From Aculops lycopersici (taxonomy: Eukaryota > Arthropoda > Arachnida > Trombidiformes > Eriophyidae): a stretch of DNA of 64,000 bases. The position numbers were made by a program, and so were the translations under genes. Below the pieces are notes generated by a model. That model was given only the letters and a program-made list of their open reading frames with translations, was not told where the DNA came from and did no database searches. Of this stretch, positions 11,715 to 23,370 are shown one piece after another. The stretch is taken from NCBI GenBank assembly GCA_015350385.1, contig WNKI01000003.1, positions 2,830,849 to 2,894,848 of the forward strand. Reading direction: 5' to 3'. The stretch's first letter is position 1, and the number at the start of each line of letters is the position of its first letter.

Positions 11715-14700
11715 CCACTACCACGACAATATAATTCTCGCACAGGTGAACTTGAGGCCACTGCCACGATAGTGGCATGCTACGTCGACGACTCCACTCG
11801 ACAAGTGGCTGCTCTCGCCGCGGCGCCACACAACCACTTGATTGCGATTTTACGACTCGCTTTGGTGGCCTCGGCGGCGGACAGGCAAGTTGGTGAGCAG
11901 GTAGGTGTGCAGGCAGCTGCACAAGCATTGGAAGCCTCATGTTTTGGCGTCGCATTCGGCGTCTCAATATTCGACGAAGCTTCCACCACCACCACCACCG
12001 CGGCCGCTGCCACCGCAATATCGTGTTTGTGTGCTCAGTTGCGCCCTCGGCTCAGGTGGTTCCCAGTAATCTAATCGATCGGCGTCATCATGTCACTGGC
12101 AATTTCCTTGGCCGCATGACTTTACCTGAGAGCAAAGTATCGTGGTCGGCCTGTCAGTCTCCAAGTTGCTGCTTTGCTGCCACTCAGCCATTCACGGACC
12201 AAACCAAGAGGCCCCAATGCAAAGTCTGTCGCTTGGTCTCTCTTCTCGCGCGTTTTAGGAGAAACGTTGCTCGTCCCGAAGCTCGCGACTTCCGGCCCTC
12301 GAGGTTCGCCGAGCGTTGGGCGTATCGGTGTTCCGTTCTAGTCCGTTTATTCGTGTGGCACGCGAATCAAACTGAATTGGGGATTGAGAGCAAATTGATG
12401 TCGTGGTGGCGGTGGTTGTTGTTGTTGTTACTTTTGTTGATGTCGTCAACTCTGAATACGTCGACGAGGCTGACGACGACGACGACGACGATGTAACAAC
12501 TATATCAACATACACTAGCAACCCAAATTGAGTGTGTGAATATGAAAAATGTGTATCGTGTGGCATTTCGTTCGCAAAACGAAGCTAGCTGCGCCAGTGG
12601 AGTCGCAACTCAAGTGTATAATTGAATCTCACGCAAGTCGGTGGTTGTTGCGAGCAAGTTGCACAGTTAGTCTATAGTCATGTTATGCTGCGCCGCATCG
12701 ACTCGTGGGCGCCTTTTCACTCTCGCTCTGCGTTCATATCATATGGTTCTCGAAATATAAGCCAACGTGGAAGCAATAGTTTCCGTCTCGGTGATCATTC
12801 GAGAGTTAATAGTTCAAATTGAGTTGCTGTTACTGTTACTATTGCTGCTGTTGCTGCTGCTGCTGTTGCTGTGTGTTCAAATCCATGATGTGTTTTGATC
12901 TGAGCGCGTAACGCAAAGTGGAGCTGGCTCAAAGTTTGGCTTGAATCCAAATTTTGCGTGCTCGCTCACTCGAAGGACTGGCACCTACAGCGCCAGTCCA
13001 AAGAGGCAACAACCACCGGCTGAATCATTGGAGCGCGCGTCATGGGCGTGTGAGTTTCTCGCAAGCGCGCCCACGGCGTTGCTCGTTGCGCAACCGGAAC
13101 TCGAGGTCGCGTGGCCCTTGAGCTCCGATGTCGGAGTTGCCGTCGATTGTGGCGCTTTGCAAAAGGCAAACAGGCCGCCTGGCTTTTGTGTCCTTGCTAC
13201 AATAGATTAATCTGTCGTCGGCCATCAGACAGCAGCATTTATGTCGTCGCCATCGTTGATGTCGCCGTCGCCGGCCAATTGATTCCGCGCAATCGATTGT
13301 AGCCCTCAACGCGGCGGAACTTCGAGGCCGGCAAATTGGAATTCAATTTGGCATTCATGACAAACAGAACAACTTTCAACTTAAACCAAGCTAACCCCAA
13401 CAGCATGACAATCAACTTCCACTTTGCAGCAGTTTGGAGTTGATTGTTGATTTCGAATGTGAATGTGAATGAGAATGAGAAACTCTGTGGCGAAGGCAAA
13501 TTGGTCCCCGGCTGCCTGTCGACACGACTGTTCACTTGGCGTGCAATTATAAATTTGATATCTATTAACTTGATTGCTTGCCCTCCTCTACCACTCATCT
13601 GTTTTTCCATTTCCATTTCCATTTTCATTTTCATTGTTTTTCCCTCGCTTCCCATCCCTTGGCCACGACTCGAATCGACTAAATATCGGCTGAAAAAACT
13701 TCCAGCTCGCCACCTGGTCCTGCAGGATCTCGGGCGCAACTGTGAGAGAGAAACTTCAAACTGCAGGTCGGATGATCTACCAATCGTCTACCGCAATAAT
13801 TTACTCGCCCTCCGGGCAGTTTGCTTGGACAGATGATTCTAGCAAACAGCAACTTGACCCTCCAGCTCAATATGATTTGAGATTTGTGGAGCAAAAATGT
13901 GGAAAGGGGACAGGAGGAGGAGGAGCAGGAGCAGCAACCTGCTGCTGGTGCGCGTAATTGAATTAGCAGCAAGCGGACCTAGCTCGTGCTTTTTTCACGA
14001 AATCAACATCAGCAACTGGGGAGTTTATTTTTCGTTGGTCACTTTGAGCAGTCGCCGGCTAACCATTTCACTCGAGGAGAGAAGGACAGTTGGGCTTTCG
14101 ATCGACTGATCGAAACATTGAGGAGAACCCGAAGAAGCGGGACGATAATCCGTCGCCTTGGAGCCCGTCGTTGTTGTTTCTATTGCCGTTGCTCAACAGC
14201 AACTACAACGACAATAAGGAGGGCAAAGGAAATTTGCGCAAAACTATCAACAAAGTGAGCAACGACTAAAAGTGAATGGAAACTCGGTTACGCAACCGCA
14301 ACAAACTTGCGGATTATCGGCGGTTCGCTTAAGGGGCAAAGCGGCACCAGGAAACTAACCGCAGTTTTAAGTCCTCGACTGTCCTCTAATGTTTTGACTG
14401 CTCCCTTTGAAGTTTTATCGACTCCCATCTAATGTATATAAAACTAGCCAATTCATTGGCCATCGCTTTTAACCTCACGAGTCTCGCGACAATGAGAGCG
14501 CAACGAAGAAGAGTGGGGAGACAAAATTGGGCTAAGGAAGATGAATGGCCATTTAGTTTTGTGTGTGTGTATATATATCTCAAAGTGGGAAAAAGTTCCA
14601 TGATCTATTTTGTATTTTTGAAATTTTAAAAGCCGCCAAGAGATAAAAGTATCGATTTCTCACTCAGCGCTCGCCAGTCGGTGCTTGCCACTGGCTGCTT

Positions 14701-17700
14701 GTCGGAACCTCAATCCACGAGTCTGACAATCGTGAGCTGAATTTCAAGAACCTAACTCGGGCGCCTCACCTGCGAGTCACCGGAAGCTCGAGGTGCGAAG
14801 TGAGGGTTAGGAAGGTAATGAGAGCGAGGGAAGGCGGAACTCGTGCAGCAAGAGGAGGAAGTTGAATGTGTGAACGGCGCGTTTATGTTGTCATCGTCGG
14901 TTGGCTGGCTAGCGGTGTGAACAATAATAATCTTACAAATTGTAAGGCGTTTTGTTTTGCTTTGCTTTGCTTTGTTTTGCTTAGTTCTGTTCAGTTCAGT
15001 TCAGTTCCGTTTCCTTCCGTCTCGATTCTATTCGTTTCTACAGTAGAAATCGAACTTTCGCTCTCCTATTCAATAAACGGCTATAACTAAAACAGGCTTC
15101 CGCTTACCAGAATTCACGCTCAGCTGATCAGTTGACGTGCGACGACCAACGGGTTGTCGTGTAGTTGCGCCAGAACTTCCGTCGTCGTGTTGCGATAAAT
15201 TTCATGTTGCTTAGTTGACGTCGGCATCAGGAGAAAGCAAAGCAAATCGAGACAAAACGAAACATGGCATGACATAACATAACTCGAGGGGCGTGACCTG
15301 GACAAGAGATGAAGGCGGGAGGAGAGCGAGAGAGAGAGAGAGAGACGATGACAAGTTGCATTGAGTCGATCGGTGGCGCAACTAGAGCGAGTGACGCTGA
15401 GGGCAAGAGACGCGGCGGCGACGGCGCCAGCCTAATGAACGGCGAGCACGAGACCCGAGCGACGGAACTGCAACCCAATCGGGCGGAAGCGAGCGTTTGG
15501 TGCTGCAGTCGCCAGCTGAGACGCGCAGTGGAAACTGAAGGACGACGACGAGGACGGCAGTGGCAGCAACATCCACGGCCACGGCGACATCGACGAGTGA
15601 GACGTCAACTTTTATTGGCCGAAACGAGAGGGGCCGATGGGCGCGGCGACCGGAAGTGGCAGCGGCGGCCGCTGTTGTGGCTCGCGCGCGCGCATCAAAT
15701 ATGAGCAAGCCGTCGGGTGTCTTGTTCTTCTTCCTTTTAGTTGCGGTGATGGTCGGCATTCGTTGGCTCGCTCGCTCGCCCGCTCAACTTTAGTTCAGTC
15801 TCAGCTCTGCGGCCAATGAACTAAACTAGAACTCGAGCCAGCGATTTGATGTGCTGACCAATTGAGACGTATTCCATATAGAGCACGCAGCGGAGGTGGT
15901 CCTATATAGCGAGTGCCCCTAGAAGCCTGGCTCCAACTTGCCGCTGCTGGTGGCGAGTCACCAGCGGCCACTTTGATTTTGCCGGCTCGAGTGACTGGCA
16001 CGACTAGCGCTACTTGGTACAGCCGAGTTGCGCGTTCCGTTTCTCGTGCTCGTTGAGGGATGTTACGTAACAGTGACGAGGGTAAACGGGGGCGGGAGTG
16101 TGACGTCCATTAGTGACATCCATTCATATATATATATATAATTTGCCCTTCTTCTGTCTCAACGTCGACATTTCGTCGGGTCGGCGGCTCGACATTTCGA
16201 CACTGACGCAAGTCAACTCGACTTGATTGATCTCCATCTCTTTCAACCAGATGAACAAAGTCTCGCAGCTCGTGAGCTCCATCTAGAAGGGGCTGCCTAT
16301 ACCACAACCGCCGCCACTTAGTCTTTGTGAGGCGCCGAGCGAGTCGATCTCGAGAAGGGCGCTCGCTGATTGACGCTCTATTCGCTCTCGGCCCTCGGGC
16401 GTCGGTTCCGCTCCCGGTTTCGTCGCGGCCCTAGTTGGTGGTTGTTGTTGTGCGATCGCTTGTGCGGTGGAATCTCGGTTGGCCAACTTAATCGAGTTAT
16501 CGCAAGTGGAATTGGAGTTGGAGTTGGGACTAAAAGTGGAACTGGAACTAGAACTAGAACTGGGCGCTTGTTGGCGCCAACGCCCAGGGCAAGCGCATGT
16601 CCCGACCGAAGTGGCGGCCTCAATGGCAGTAACCTTTGCGCTCGGATCAGTGAGCTCGAGTGGATCGGCTGGCCGGCAAGAGGTTTAAGTTGCCGCCCAG
16701 AGTAGCGGCATCGGAGGCATCAGTGGCAGTGGCAATAATATTCACTTTGCCGACTTTGCCGACTTCGCGAGGCAAGTTAATCGACGGATAGACTGACTGA
16801 CAGACAGACAGACAGACTTACCGACGGGCGCCGCCACGATAGCTGGCCGCCGCGCCAATCGATTGCCGCCTCGCTTGTGTCACACTCACGCAAGTTCTGC
16901 TCACTTCCGGTCGACCTATAGCTCGCCGGCCGGCCGGCTGGCAAAATTGACGGTGAGCAAATGGAGGACTTGGCGGGCAATTGAACTCTTGACGCCATCA
17001 AACGGCCAGTCGGTTGGTTGGACCTAGCCGACTGGCTGGCTGTCCGGCAGACAAACGTCCGGACGGCTGCCAATATAAGCAACATCACTCGACTGCCAAG
17101 CTACTCCATCGGCCAATAGCGCGGCCAACTTTGAGTTGAGTGACGCAACTTTGGCCTAGAAGTCGAGGCGAGCTCTCGCCTGTCGGCCACTCGCCGGCCG
17201 GCCGGCCAACCACTTGCTGCGTCGACACCGCCGCCGCCGCCGTCGCCGATCGGATGGATAAATGGATGGCGCAACATCGAAAGCATCAGCAGCATCCGAA
17301 GCAACGTCGCTGATGCCGCTGCCGCCGCCACCAGCGGCAGCCAAGTAGAAGCGATTGCAAGCTTAGCAACCAGACGGCCGCTGGCTAGCGCGCCAACTAC
17401 AACCACCAGCACCATCACCACCACTGGCGCCTGAATTTGAACTTGTTTGTTTGCTCTCTTGTTTGTTTGTTTACCCACCAAAACTCGAGCTTTTAGTCGG
17501 CAAGTTGCGTTGCGTTGCTTTGCGCTGTCGTCGTCTTCATTGCAACTTTAACGCAACTACATCACCAGTCGCCGACTCAATTTGTACGCGCGCATTACCA
17601 TCCAGCCATTCGGCTATCCATCCGCCGAGCCGCGCACAGTGTAGGTCCATTCCTAGTTTCGCATGGTCCGACTCCCACTCGACCAACGGCACTCCATCGG

Positions 17701-17839
17701 CCGCCTTTCTGGTGGTAGGCTGCAAGCTCGCGGAAAATTAGGAAGGGCATTACATAAGCAGTGGAGGCATCGATGCTCGCCCGGTAGGCGCTTGGTAGTG
17801 TTGCGCTATACGTTAGTTGGACTGAAACTCTGTCCGTCC

Positions 17840-17841
<2 letters not shown>

Positions 17842-17885
<44 letters not shown>
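17842..17885. repeat. (CT)n microsatellite left of assembly gap
   Basis: About 21 CT units with one TT interruption, running directly into undetermined bases at 17886. Confidence 0.85.
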
Positions 17886-17908
17886 NCTNNNNNNNNNNNN
17901 NNNNNNNN
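17886..17908. other. Undetermined bases (assembly gap)
   Basis: N at 17886, then CT, then 20 consecutive N at 17889-17908. The gap sits between a CT tract and an ACGT tract, so it probably marks sequence that could not be resolved; its true length is unknown. Confidence 0.95.
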
Positions 17909-17992
17909 TACGTACGTACGTACGTCGTCGTACGTCGTCGTACGTCGTACGTCGTACGTCGTACGTACGTCGTACGTACGTCTACGTACGTC
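17909..17992. repeat. (TACG)n/(TCG)n CpG-rich tandem repeat
   Basis: Irregular repeats of TACG, ACGTCGT and TCG. The unit is largely self-complementary, so the single strand can fold on itself, which may explain the adjacent gap. Confidence 0.8.

Positions 17993-18072
<80 letters not shown>
17993..18072. repeat. (CT)n microsatellite
   Basis: About 40 uninterrupted CT units, the longest CT tract in the window. Confidence 0.9.
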
Positions 18073-18075
<3 letters not shown>

Positions 18076-18415
18076 TCGGACTCATGCGAGCCGGTGATTC
18101 CGCCAACGGCGATTATCAGCGCCACTGCCGCCGTTTCATCATCTTGTTTCCACCAACAACCACCGGCCACTCGACGGCGTCATAGTAGCGGCGCCATTGT
18201 TGCAACAACCAACCAGCTGAGGGCAAGCAATTGCGCCACCATTGTGCGCAGAATGACCAACCGCACAAATGATCGAGCCATAGAAACTAACCGGAGCCAC
18301 CACCAATCAATCGTCGTCATCTCGCTCGGCAGCATTCCGGATGGGAGAGAGCGAGAGAGAGAGACAAATCATGCGCCACAATGGAGACTAAACCGGCAAG
18401 CCGCCTAAGGCCATC

Positions 18416-18460
18416 ATCAAGACGCTGACCAGTATTCTGGAAGCTTGCCAACGTCTTGAT
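18416..18460. repeat. 9 bp stem with inner palindrome
   Basis: ATCAAGACG at 18416-18424 pairs with CGTCTTGAT at 18452-18460. Inside it lies CCAGTATTCTGG, which forms a second small stem. Confidence 0.4.
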
Positions 18461-18610
18461 CATTGGCGGCTCTTCTAGGGGGACAAAACAAGACAACTGT
18501 TGTGATGCGAATCGTGAGCGCTTGCCAGTTTAGTCGGGAGTCTAGATGAAATCTCGTCCAGATGGCTGAATTCTATTGTGTCCTCCCCGTCGAGCCAGTA
18601 ACTCAATCAA

Positions 18611-18973
18611 TCACAATCTTATTAGTTTTTTCCCTACAATCAGGTGATAAGTAGCGGCATCGCCGCAGCCGACAAATGGGCGATAATCGTTTGACAACTG
18701 CGACGACGAGCCCATATAGGGATAAGCGACTTGCAACGACCGATCGAGAGCCACAAAAGTACTTGGATGTGCAACTTGCATCTTCTAAAAGGCAATCGAA
18801 AGAGCACAAAAAACTGAGTGTAGGCGTAAATTTTAGTTGTTTACCGGGCAATATGAAAGGAATTGCTTCTACTGCTTTAAACATATGGCATTTATTGTTG
18901 TTCTCTTGTATCTCACCTGATCCGTAGCTCCTCCGACGACTTTCTCATTTCCCTCGAGGAGGTGATCGTTCAT
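18611..18973 (-). CDS. Possible two-exon small gene, unrecognised
   Basis: Tentative model on the minus strand just downstream of TONSL. Exon 1 is 18917-18973 (19 codons, beginning MNDHLLEGNEK) and ends at CAG before GTGAGA. The intron is 18785-18916, 132 bp, within the size range of confident introns in this window. Exon 2 is 18611-18784, entered after a pyrimidine-rich acceptor ending TTTTAG, and stops at TGA. The joined frame would give 76 residues. I recognise no domain. Codons upstream of the ATG stay open and read as a Leu-rich hydrophobic run, so the true start could lie further 5'. The splice sites are the main support and the gene may not be real. Confidence 0.22.
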
Positions 18974-19204
18974 TGCAATGAGGAGTAATAACAGCAACAA
19001 CAGCGATGATAGGTGAGGAGATTCTAGAGTTAAGTGCTTGTCGGACCAATAAGGTTGTTGGCTGCGTCAGTATATTATAAAGGCGTTCATCGACCAGATC
19101 ATCGAGACTCTGACCAATTTTCCATCTCACTATTTTCTTTAGATCCAAGGTTACGACTCAATATGATCAATTGTTTGCTGGTGAACTTAGACTATTCAGT
19201 CAAA

Positions 19205-22200
19205 TTAATAGATGATATTTATATTTTTGTTCTCTGGTATTGGATACACATTCTCCAAATAATTATCGCTCAAGTTCAGAGTCTTCAGACTCTTGCAATT
19301 TTTCTCTAGGTCCTCAATATTTCTGCGAAAGTGAGATATGTGCGAGTATTTGATGGAATTGAGACTGATATCTAGATGCTTGATATCATGAAACTTCATC
19401 TTGGTGCATATGGTTTCGAAATGTTCTTGTTTCAAACCAACGCAAGTCAATGTTAGACGAGTTAGTTTTCTCCAAGTCTCCACGCAATTAGTCAGAAATT
19501 CCTGACCGAGCTTGCCGCACTGAAAAAGTGAGGTTGCACCTGTTAAATTGACGGTGGTGAATCCTCGATACATAAGTGCTTTAGATAACTTATCTACTTG
19601 GGTTCTAGGAAACCTGGTGTAGGATAAATCTAACAGAGGTTCTCTCTGATCAGCCTTGCGGAGTTCCATCTTGATGAATACAATTGGATCCTCGTTGTCT
19701 TCCTTACAAGCCTCCTCGTAAGTTTCCTCGATGGATTTCAGCTGCCAGCTTTCAATGGTAGTGACGACATTCTCACGGATAACATCCTTACATAGATCGC
19801 AATCATAGTAGAAGCAAGTTGGATCACTAACAGGTCCAATGTTGATCAATGGTCTTACCTTTACGATGATAGCGTACCTTTCGATGATAGATTCTTTAAG
19901 ATTCTTAATTGTCATCTGTGGATCTGTAATTGGAACCTGCAATTTGCGATCTTCTATTAAGACGGTAAGAGGCTTATAGAACAAGTCGATCGACTTCTCA
20001 CTGATCAAACTACTACTCGACATCCTAGAAGCTGTTGCTCCGAGGCCACTAGAATAGATATTCCTCTGATTAGCAGATATATCACGCTCATCAATAGTGG
20101 GTGACATCATTATAATGTCGTCGTCTTGTTGAAGTTGAGTATCCTCAACTTCGGCGGGATAAATGGGATTGCGATCGTTGTCATCTGAAAAGTTTGGATC
20201 ATCCTCGTAGTCATCATCAGAATCTAGTATTGTTTTCTTCACATGAGAGGAGCTAGTAGCATTGTTCTTTTTACCATTACTACTAGAGACTTGTGGAGAA
20301 GCAGCTCTACTCGTTTGAGGTCCGTTGCGACCTCTACCGAATGAATTGGGGATAACTCTAGTCCTAGCAACTCTTTTTTGGTAACTCTCCTCCTCGTCCT
20401 CCTCTTCATACTCAGAATCTGAGATTTCTAAAACCTCAGGTTTCCGTCGAGCTTCCTTTGATATGTCATCGATGATTAGGTCTTTCGTCTTTGCACTGGT
20501 ATTTGACTTGGTATTAATCAATGAAGGCAATTGCTTCTTCTGAGGCAACTGCTGATCAGAGGGTCGTTTGCGCTTGACACCACCCATGGCTTCCCGATAC
20601 AAAGGGACCGCCGAGTCAGTGTCTATATCCATGTTCATGGCAACTTGGTGGTCTTTGGGTTTTGGGGCTACCTCTTGGAATGCATGAGACGAGTTTGCTG
20701 CTCTCTGATCCGTTTTATCAGCATTGGACTTGAGTAAATTCAACCCACATCTATCCATTTCGTTCAATAGCTCAGCCTTTAGTGATTTATATTCAGATAG
20801 ATCTTCGTTGGACATGTCTTTGTGGTTCTGAGAAACATATTCTCGCATCAAATCTATCACAGTTTTGCCATCATCCGTGAGAGATATCACATTGGCTCCA
20901 TACTGCAACAGAACTCTCATGATCTTGAAATGTCCATTCACAGCAGCATCGTGTAACGGTGTCACTCCACCCGGTCCGCGATAGTCAACATTCGCTTTGT
21001 GTTCAACAAGAAACTCGACGATGGGTAGATGTCCGTGATTGCAACATTCATGGAGCGGAATCCAACCTGCGTTGTCACGGGGGTTCACGGGATGTCCTTG
21101 CTCGATGAGACATTTTACTCGCCTCAGGTCACCCTTGATACAAGCTTCATGAAGCGGAGTATCGCCAACTTCATTCGTCTTGAACTTGTTTGGACCTCTA
21201 GTTCTCCTTTTACCCACCATAAGTACTTCATCGTCTCCTTCGTCATCAGTTATTATGTCATCAATATTTGCCACTTCATCCTCAATATCATCTGATTCCT
21301 CATTGTTCTCATTCTCAACCATCTCTGCAATCTCTGGGTAGGATTTAAGGTTGGTCATTGTTCTCTCGAGTTCCATAGATCTACTAACATTGAAGGCTTT
21401 CGATTGCATGAATGGAATATAATCTTTAAGCACTAGGTACATCAGCTTGGTATCCTTGTCTGCGATATCTAAGGCTCTCTCGTAAGTCTCACAGACTCTA
21501 TTTGGACTTTCACCAAGATACTCGAGCATATGAGCTATCTTGACCAAGGATTGGCATTGTTCGGGTGGATTTCCTGTCTGATAAGTCAACTCCTCCTCAA
21601 ACTTTTCGAGGGCTCGCTGATATTGTCCATCATCGGAATAAGTTTCAGCAATTGAAAACAAGATTCGCGCTATCTCATTCTTGGGTCTATGGCACACTTT
21701 AGCTGCGTCGAGAGCGCGCTTATAATATTCGATAGCTAGTTTATAACAGTTGACACTCACTAATAGGTCTCCTAATTTATCACAAAGATTCATTATCTCC
21801 TCTTGTCGAAGTTGCTTTGTTTTGGTAAGTTTTGCAAATGTCTCAGAAATTATATGGGCAATCTTGGTCAAACGTATAGCCTTCAGGTGATCATCTTCGT
21901 TGGGTGACTTTTCTAGGTAAGCCTGAGCGAATGCTCGCTTGGCTTCTTTGAACTCTCGTTGGATCAACCTAACGAGACCAGACTCGATGTATGCATCACA
22001 AATGAATATCTTGTTCCTCAGAGACTTTGCTGTGGCTAGTGCATCTTGGCTTGCTTTGACAGCGTGTTCAACGTCATTTATGGTTCTGTAAATAGCCGTC
22101 AAACTTGCCTGACATCTATAGAGGTCTTCTTTTAACTTTGCTGCTTTGCAAATACCGGCTGCTTTGGTAATCTGGGCAATAGCCTCCTTGTAATTTCCTC

Positions 22201-22750
22201 TAATGTCGTTGACCAACCCAAGATTGGTGTGGAGGCCGCTGAGCATTTGAGTATACTCCTTCGGATCAATCTTATCTTTGAGTAACTGGGCAAACTTGAG
22301 GGCTTGGACGAATCGCTTCTCGGCTTTTTCTGCGATGTCTTTGACTTTCGAGGTCCTATGGTTGCTCTGATCTTTCAAATCTTGAGCATACATCAAGTAG
22401 ACGCGGCCAAAAGTTGTTAATGCCCTTTGTACTTCGACGCTGTTGTTAAGTTTGTGAGCTAGATCGAGGTATTTTTTGATGGAATCTATGGCCAAATGGT
22501 AATCCCCCATGGAGGCTTTGGCCTCACCTATGTACCTCTGCGAGATGGCAGTATTTACTCGATCACCAATGGTTTTGCTTCTATCGAATGCTTTCTCATG
22601 ATAGTGTATGGCCTCATCGTAGCGACCAATCTCAGAGTACATCCCACCGATGATATTGTATAGTTCAATGCACTCCTTATGATTGTTGGTTCGTCTCTCA
22701 GCCTCTTGAGCCTTTTTCAAGAATTTGTTGATCTCTCTCTCGCGTTGCAT
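19205..22750 (-). CDS. TONSL: Tonsoku-like protein (TONSL), replication-fork repair histone reader
   Basis: 1181 residues, single exon. TONSL works with MMS22L in homologous repair of stalled forks and reads new histones through an ankyrin domain that binds unmethylated H4K20. N-terminal TPR repeats fill about residues 1-440, for example around GMYSEIGRYDEAIHYHEKAF. An acidic stretch precedes three ankyrin repeats at about 528-630 (GDTPLHEAC, GWIPLHECCNHGH, GVTPLHDA). The Trp, Glu, Asn and Asp that contact H4 in human TONSL appear conserved here. Then come basic and acidic linkers, a ubiquitin-like region near 920-1020 and C-terminal leucine-rich repeats from about 1060. The ATG at 22748-22750 opens with MQREREINKFLKKAQEAE, a typical TPR start. 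The LRR end looks shorter than in vertebrates (human about 1378 residues), so a further exon is possible. Confidence 0.93.
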   Translation of the reverse strand: MQREREINKFLKKAQEAERRTNNHKECIELYNIIGGMYSEIGRYDEAIHYHEKAFDRSKTIGDRVNTAISQRYIGEAKASMGDYHLAIDSIKKYLDLAHKLNNSVEVQRALTTFGRVYLMYAQDLKDQSNHRTSKVKDIAEKAEKRFVQALKFAQLLKDKIDPKEYTQMLSGLHTNLGLVNDIRGNYKEAIAQITKAAGICKAAKLKEDLYRCQASLTAIYRTINDVEHAVKASQDALATAKSLRNKIFICDAYIESGLVRLIQREFKEAKRAFAQAYLEKSPNEDDHLKAIRLTKIAHIISETFAKLTKTKQLRQEEIMNLCDKLGDLLVSVNCYKLAIEYYKRALDAAKVCHRPKNEIARILFSIAETYSDDGQYQRALEKFEEELTYQTGNPPEQCQSLVKIAHMLEYLGESPNRVCETYERALDIADKDTKLMYLVLKDYIPFMQSKAFNVSRSMELERTMTNLKSYPEIAEMVENENNEESDDIEDEVANIDDIITDDEGDDEVLMVGKRRTRGPNKFKTNEVGDTPLHEACIKGDLRRVKCLIEQGHPVNPRDNAGWIPLHECCNHGHLPIVEFLVEHKANVDYRGPGGVTPLHDAAVNGHFKIMRVLLQYGANVISLTDDGKTVIDLMREYVSQNHKDMSNEDLSEYKSLKAELLNEMDRCGLNLLKSNADKTDQRAANSSHAFQEVAPKPKDHQVAMNMDIDTDSAVPLYREAMGGVKRKRPSDQQLPQKKQLPSLINTKSNTSAKTKDLIIDDISKEARRKPEVLEISDSEYEEEDEEESYQKRVARTRVIPNSFGRGRNGPQTSRAASPQVSSSNGKKNNATSSSHVKKTILDSDDDYEDDPNFSDDNDRNPIYPAEVEDTQLQQDDDIIMMSPTIDERDISANQRNIYSSGLGATASRMSSSSLISEKSIDLFYKPLTVLIEDRKLQVPITDPQMTIKNLKESIIERYAIIVKVRPLINIGPVSDPTCFYYDCDLCKDVIRENVVTTIESWQLKSIEETYEEACKEDNEDPIVFIKMELRKADQREPLLDLSYTRFPRTQVDKLSKALMYRGFTTVNLTGATSLFQCGKLGQEFLTNCVETWRKLTRLTLTCVGLKQEHFETICTKMKFHDIKHLDISLNSIKYSHISHFRRNIEDLEKNCKSLKTLNLSDNYLENVYPIPENKNINIIY

Positions 22751-23069
22751 GTTTGCTAGGGTCTTTCAAGTTTAATATTAACTCTTACAGAATGTTTGAG
22801 GGTGAAATGCATGACAATATCGGATCGATGAAGCAGCGGGAGTAATTATATTAATAGTTGATGTAGTTATAAATCTATCAATGATATTATAGTGATGGAT
22901 ATTGCCAAAGTTGACAATCTGGTTTTTTGGATTTCGTTGGACTCAAACGCGTGCGTCGCGCCAAAAATTCGCTAGCGAATTATTTTGTTTATGGACCACA
23001 CAAAGATGAGTGGCCAGTGATCATGTCCACATTATCAATTGCATGCCGTTTGCCCTGTGTTTCTCTGTG
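22751..23069. other. TONSL upstream region cut by the retrotransposon
   Basis: No gene. This 319 bp holds the TONSL 5' flank. With 27577-27921 it formed the original, roughly 660 bp intergenic space between divergent TONSL and PPP4R2 before the copia element inserted. Confidence 0.6.
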
Positions 23070-23074
23070 TATGT
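23070..23074. repeat. Target-site duplication, left (TATGT)
   Basis: TATGT immediately before the left LTR is repeated at 27577-27581 immediately after the right LTR, as expected for a 5 bp copia duplication. Confidence 0.9.
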
Positions 23075-23230
23075 TGTTGGAGATACGATCACTCCTGCCA
23101 GCTCGGTCAGCGGGCTCCACGGATGAGCAAGAGGGTGTGGCGGTACGCGCCGCACGCAGGATAAGATTTCTTCATATAAATACTGTAGCACACGAATAAA
23201 CCATACACATTCACGATTATAACTCTAACA
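23075..23230 (+). repeat. Left LTR of copia element
   Basis: 156 bp, TG...CA termini. A TATA-like TATAAATA is at 23175-23182 and AATAAA at 23195-23200, giving a compact promoter and polyadenylation signal within the LTR. Confidence 0.95.
23175..23182 (+). promoter_or_regulatory. TATA-like box in left LTR
   Basis: TATAAATA, 20 bp before the LTR AATAAA signal. Transcription of the element presumably starts just downstream. Confidence 0.55.
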
Positions 23231-23241
23231 GGTTAACAGCC
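23231..23241 (+). other. Primer-binding site, tRNA-Asn anticodon type
   Basis: GGTTAACAGCC begins directly after the LTR. Its reverse complement GGCTGTTAACC matches the anticodon stem-loop (GTT) of eukaryotic tRNA-Asn as I remember it. This parallels Drosophila copia, which primes from an internal half of initiator tRNA-Met. Confidence 0.6.
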
Positions 23242-23370
23242 AAAAGAGTCGAATAAGTTAGTCGATTGTACCAAGTATTAGTTACTTCAAGAGAGTTAGA
23301 AATCACCTAAGTAGAGTGTTTGTCACCGTAATTAGTTTACAAGAGAAGAATAGATTAAACCAGCAAGACG

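Larger units (their letters stand above)
9934..18610. other. Non-coding region downstream of FoxA
   Basis: No frame in this 8.7 kb shows a recognisable domain. Composition is rich in CpG and simple repeats. It contains CA, CT and ACGT repeat tracts, an assembly gap, and three CCGGAAGT/ACTTCCGG octamers at 12288, 15650 and 16903. It may hold distal FoxA regulation or intronic DNA of a neighbour. Confidence 0.5.

Noticed and set aside
22927..23199. 90-codon frame running into the left LTR
   Set aside because: Half of it is LTR sequence; it is a chance frame created by the insertion.
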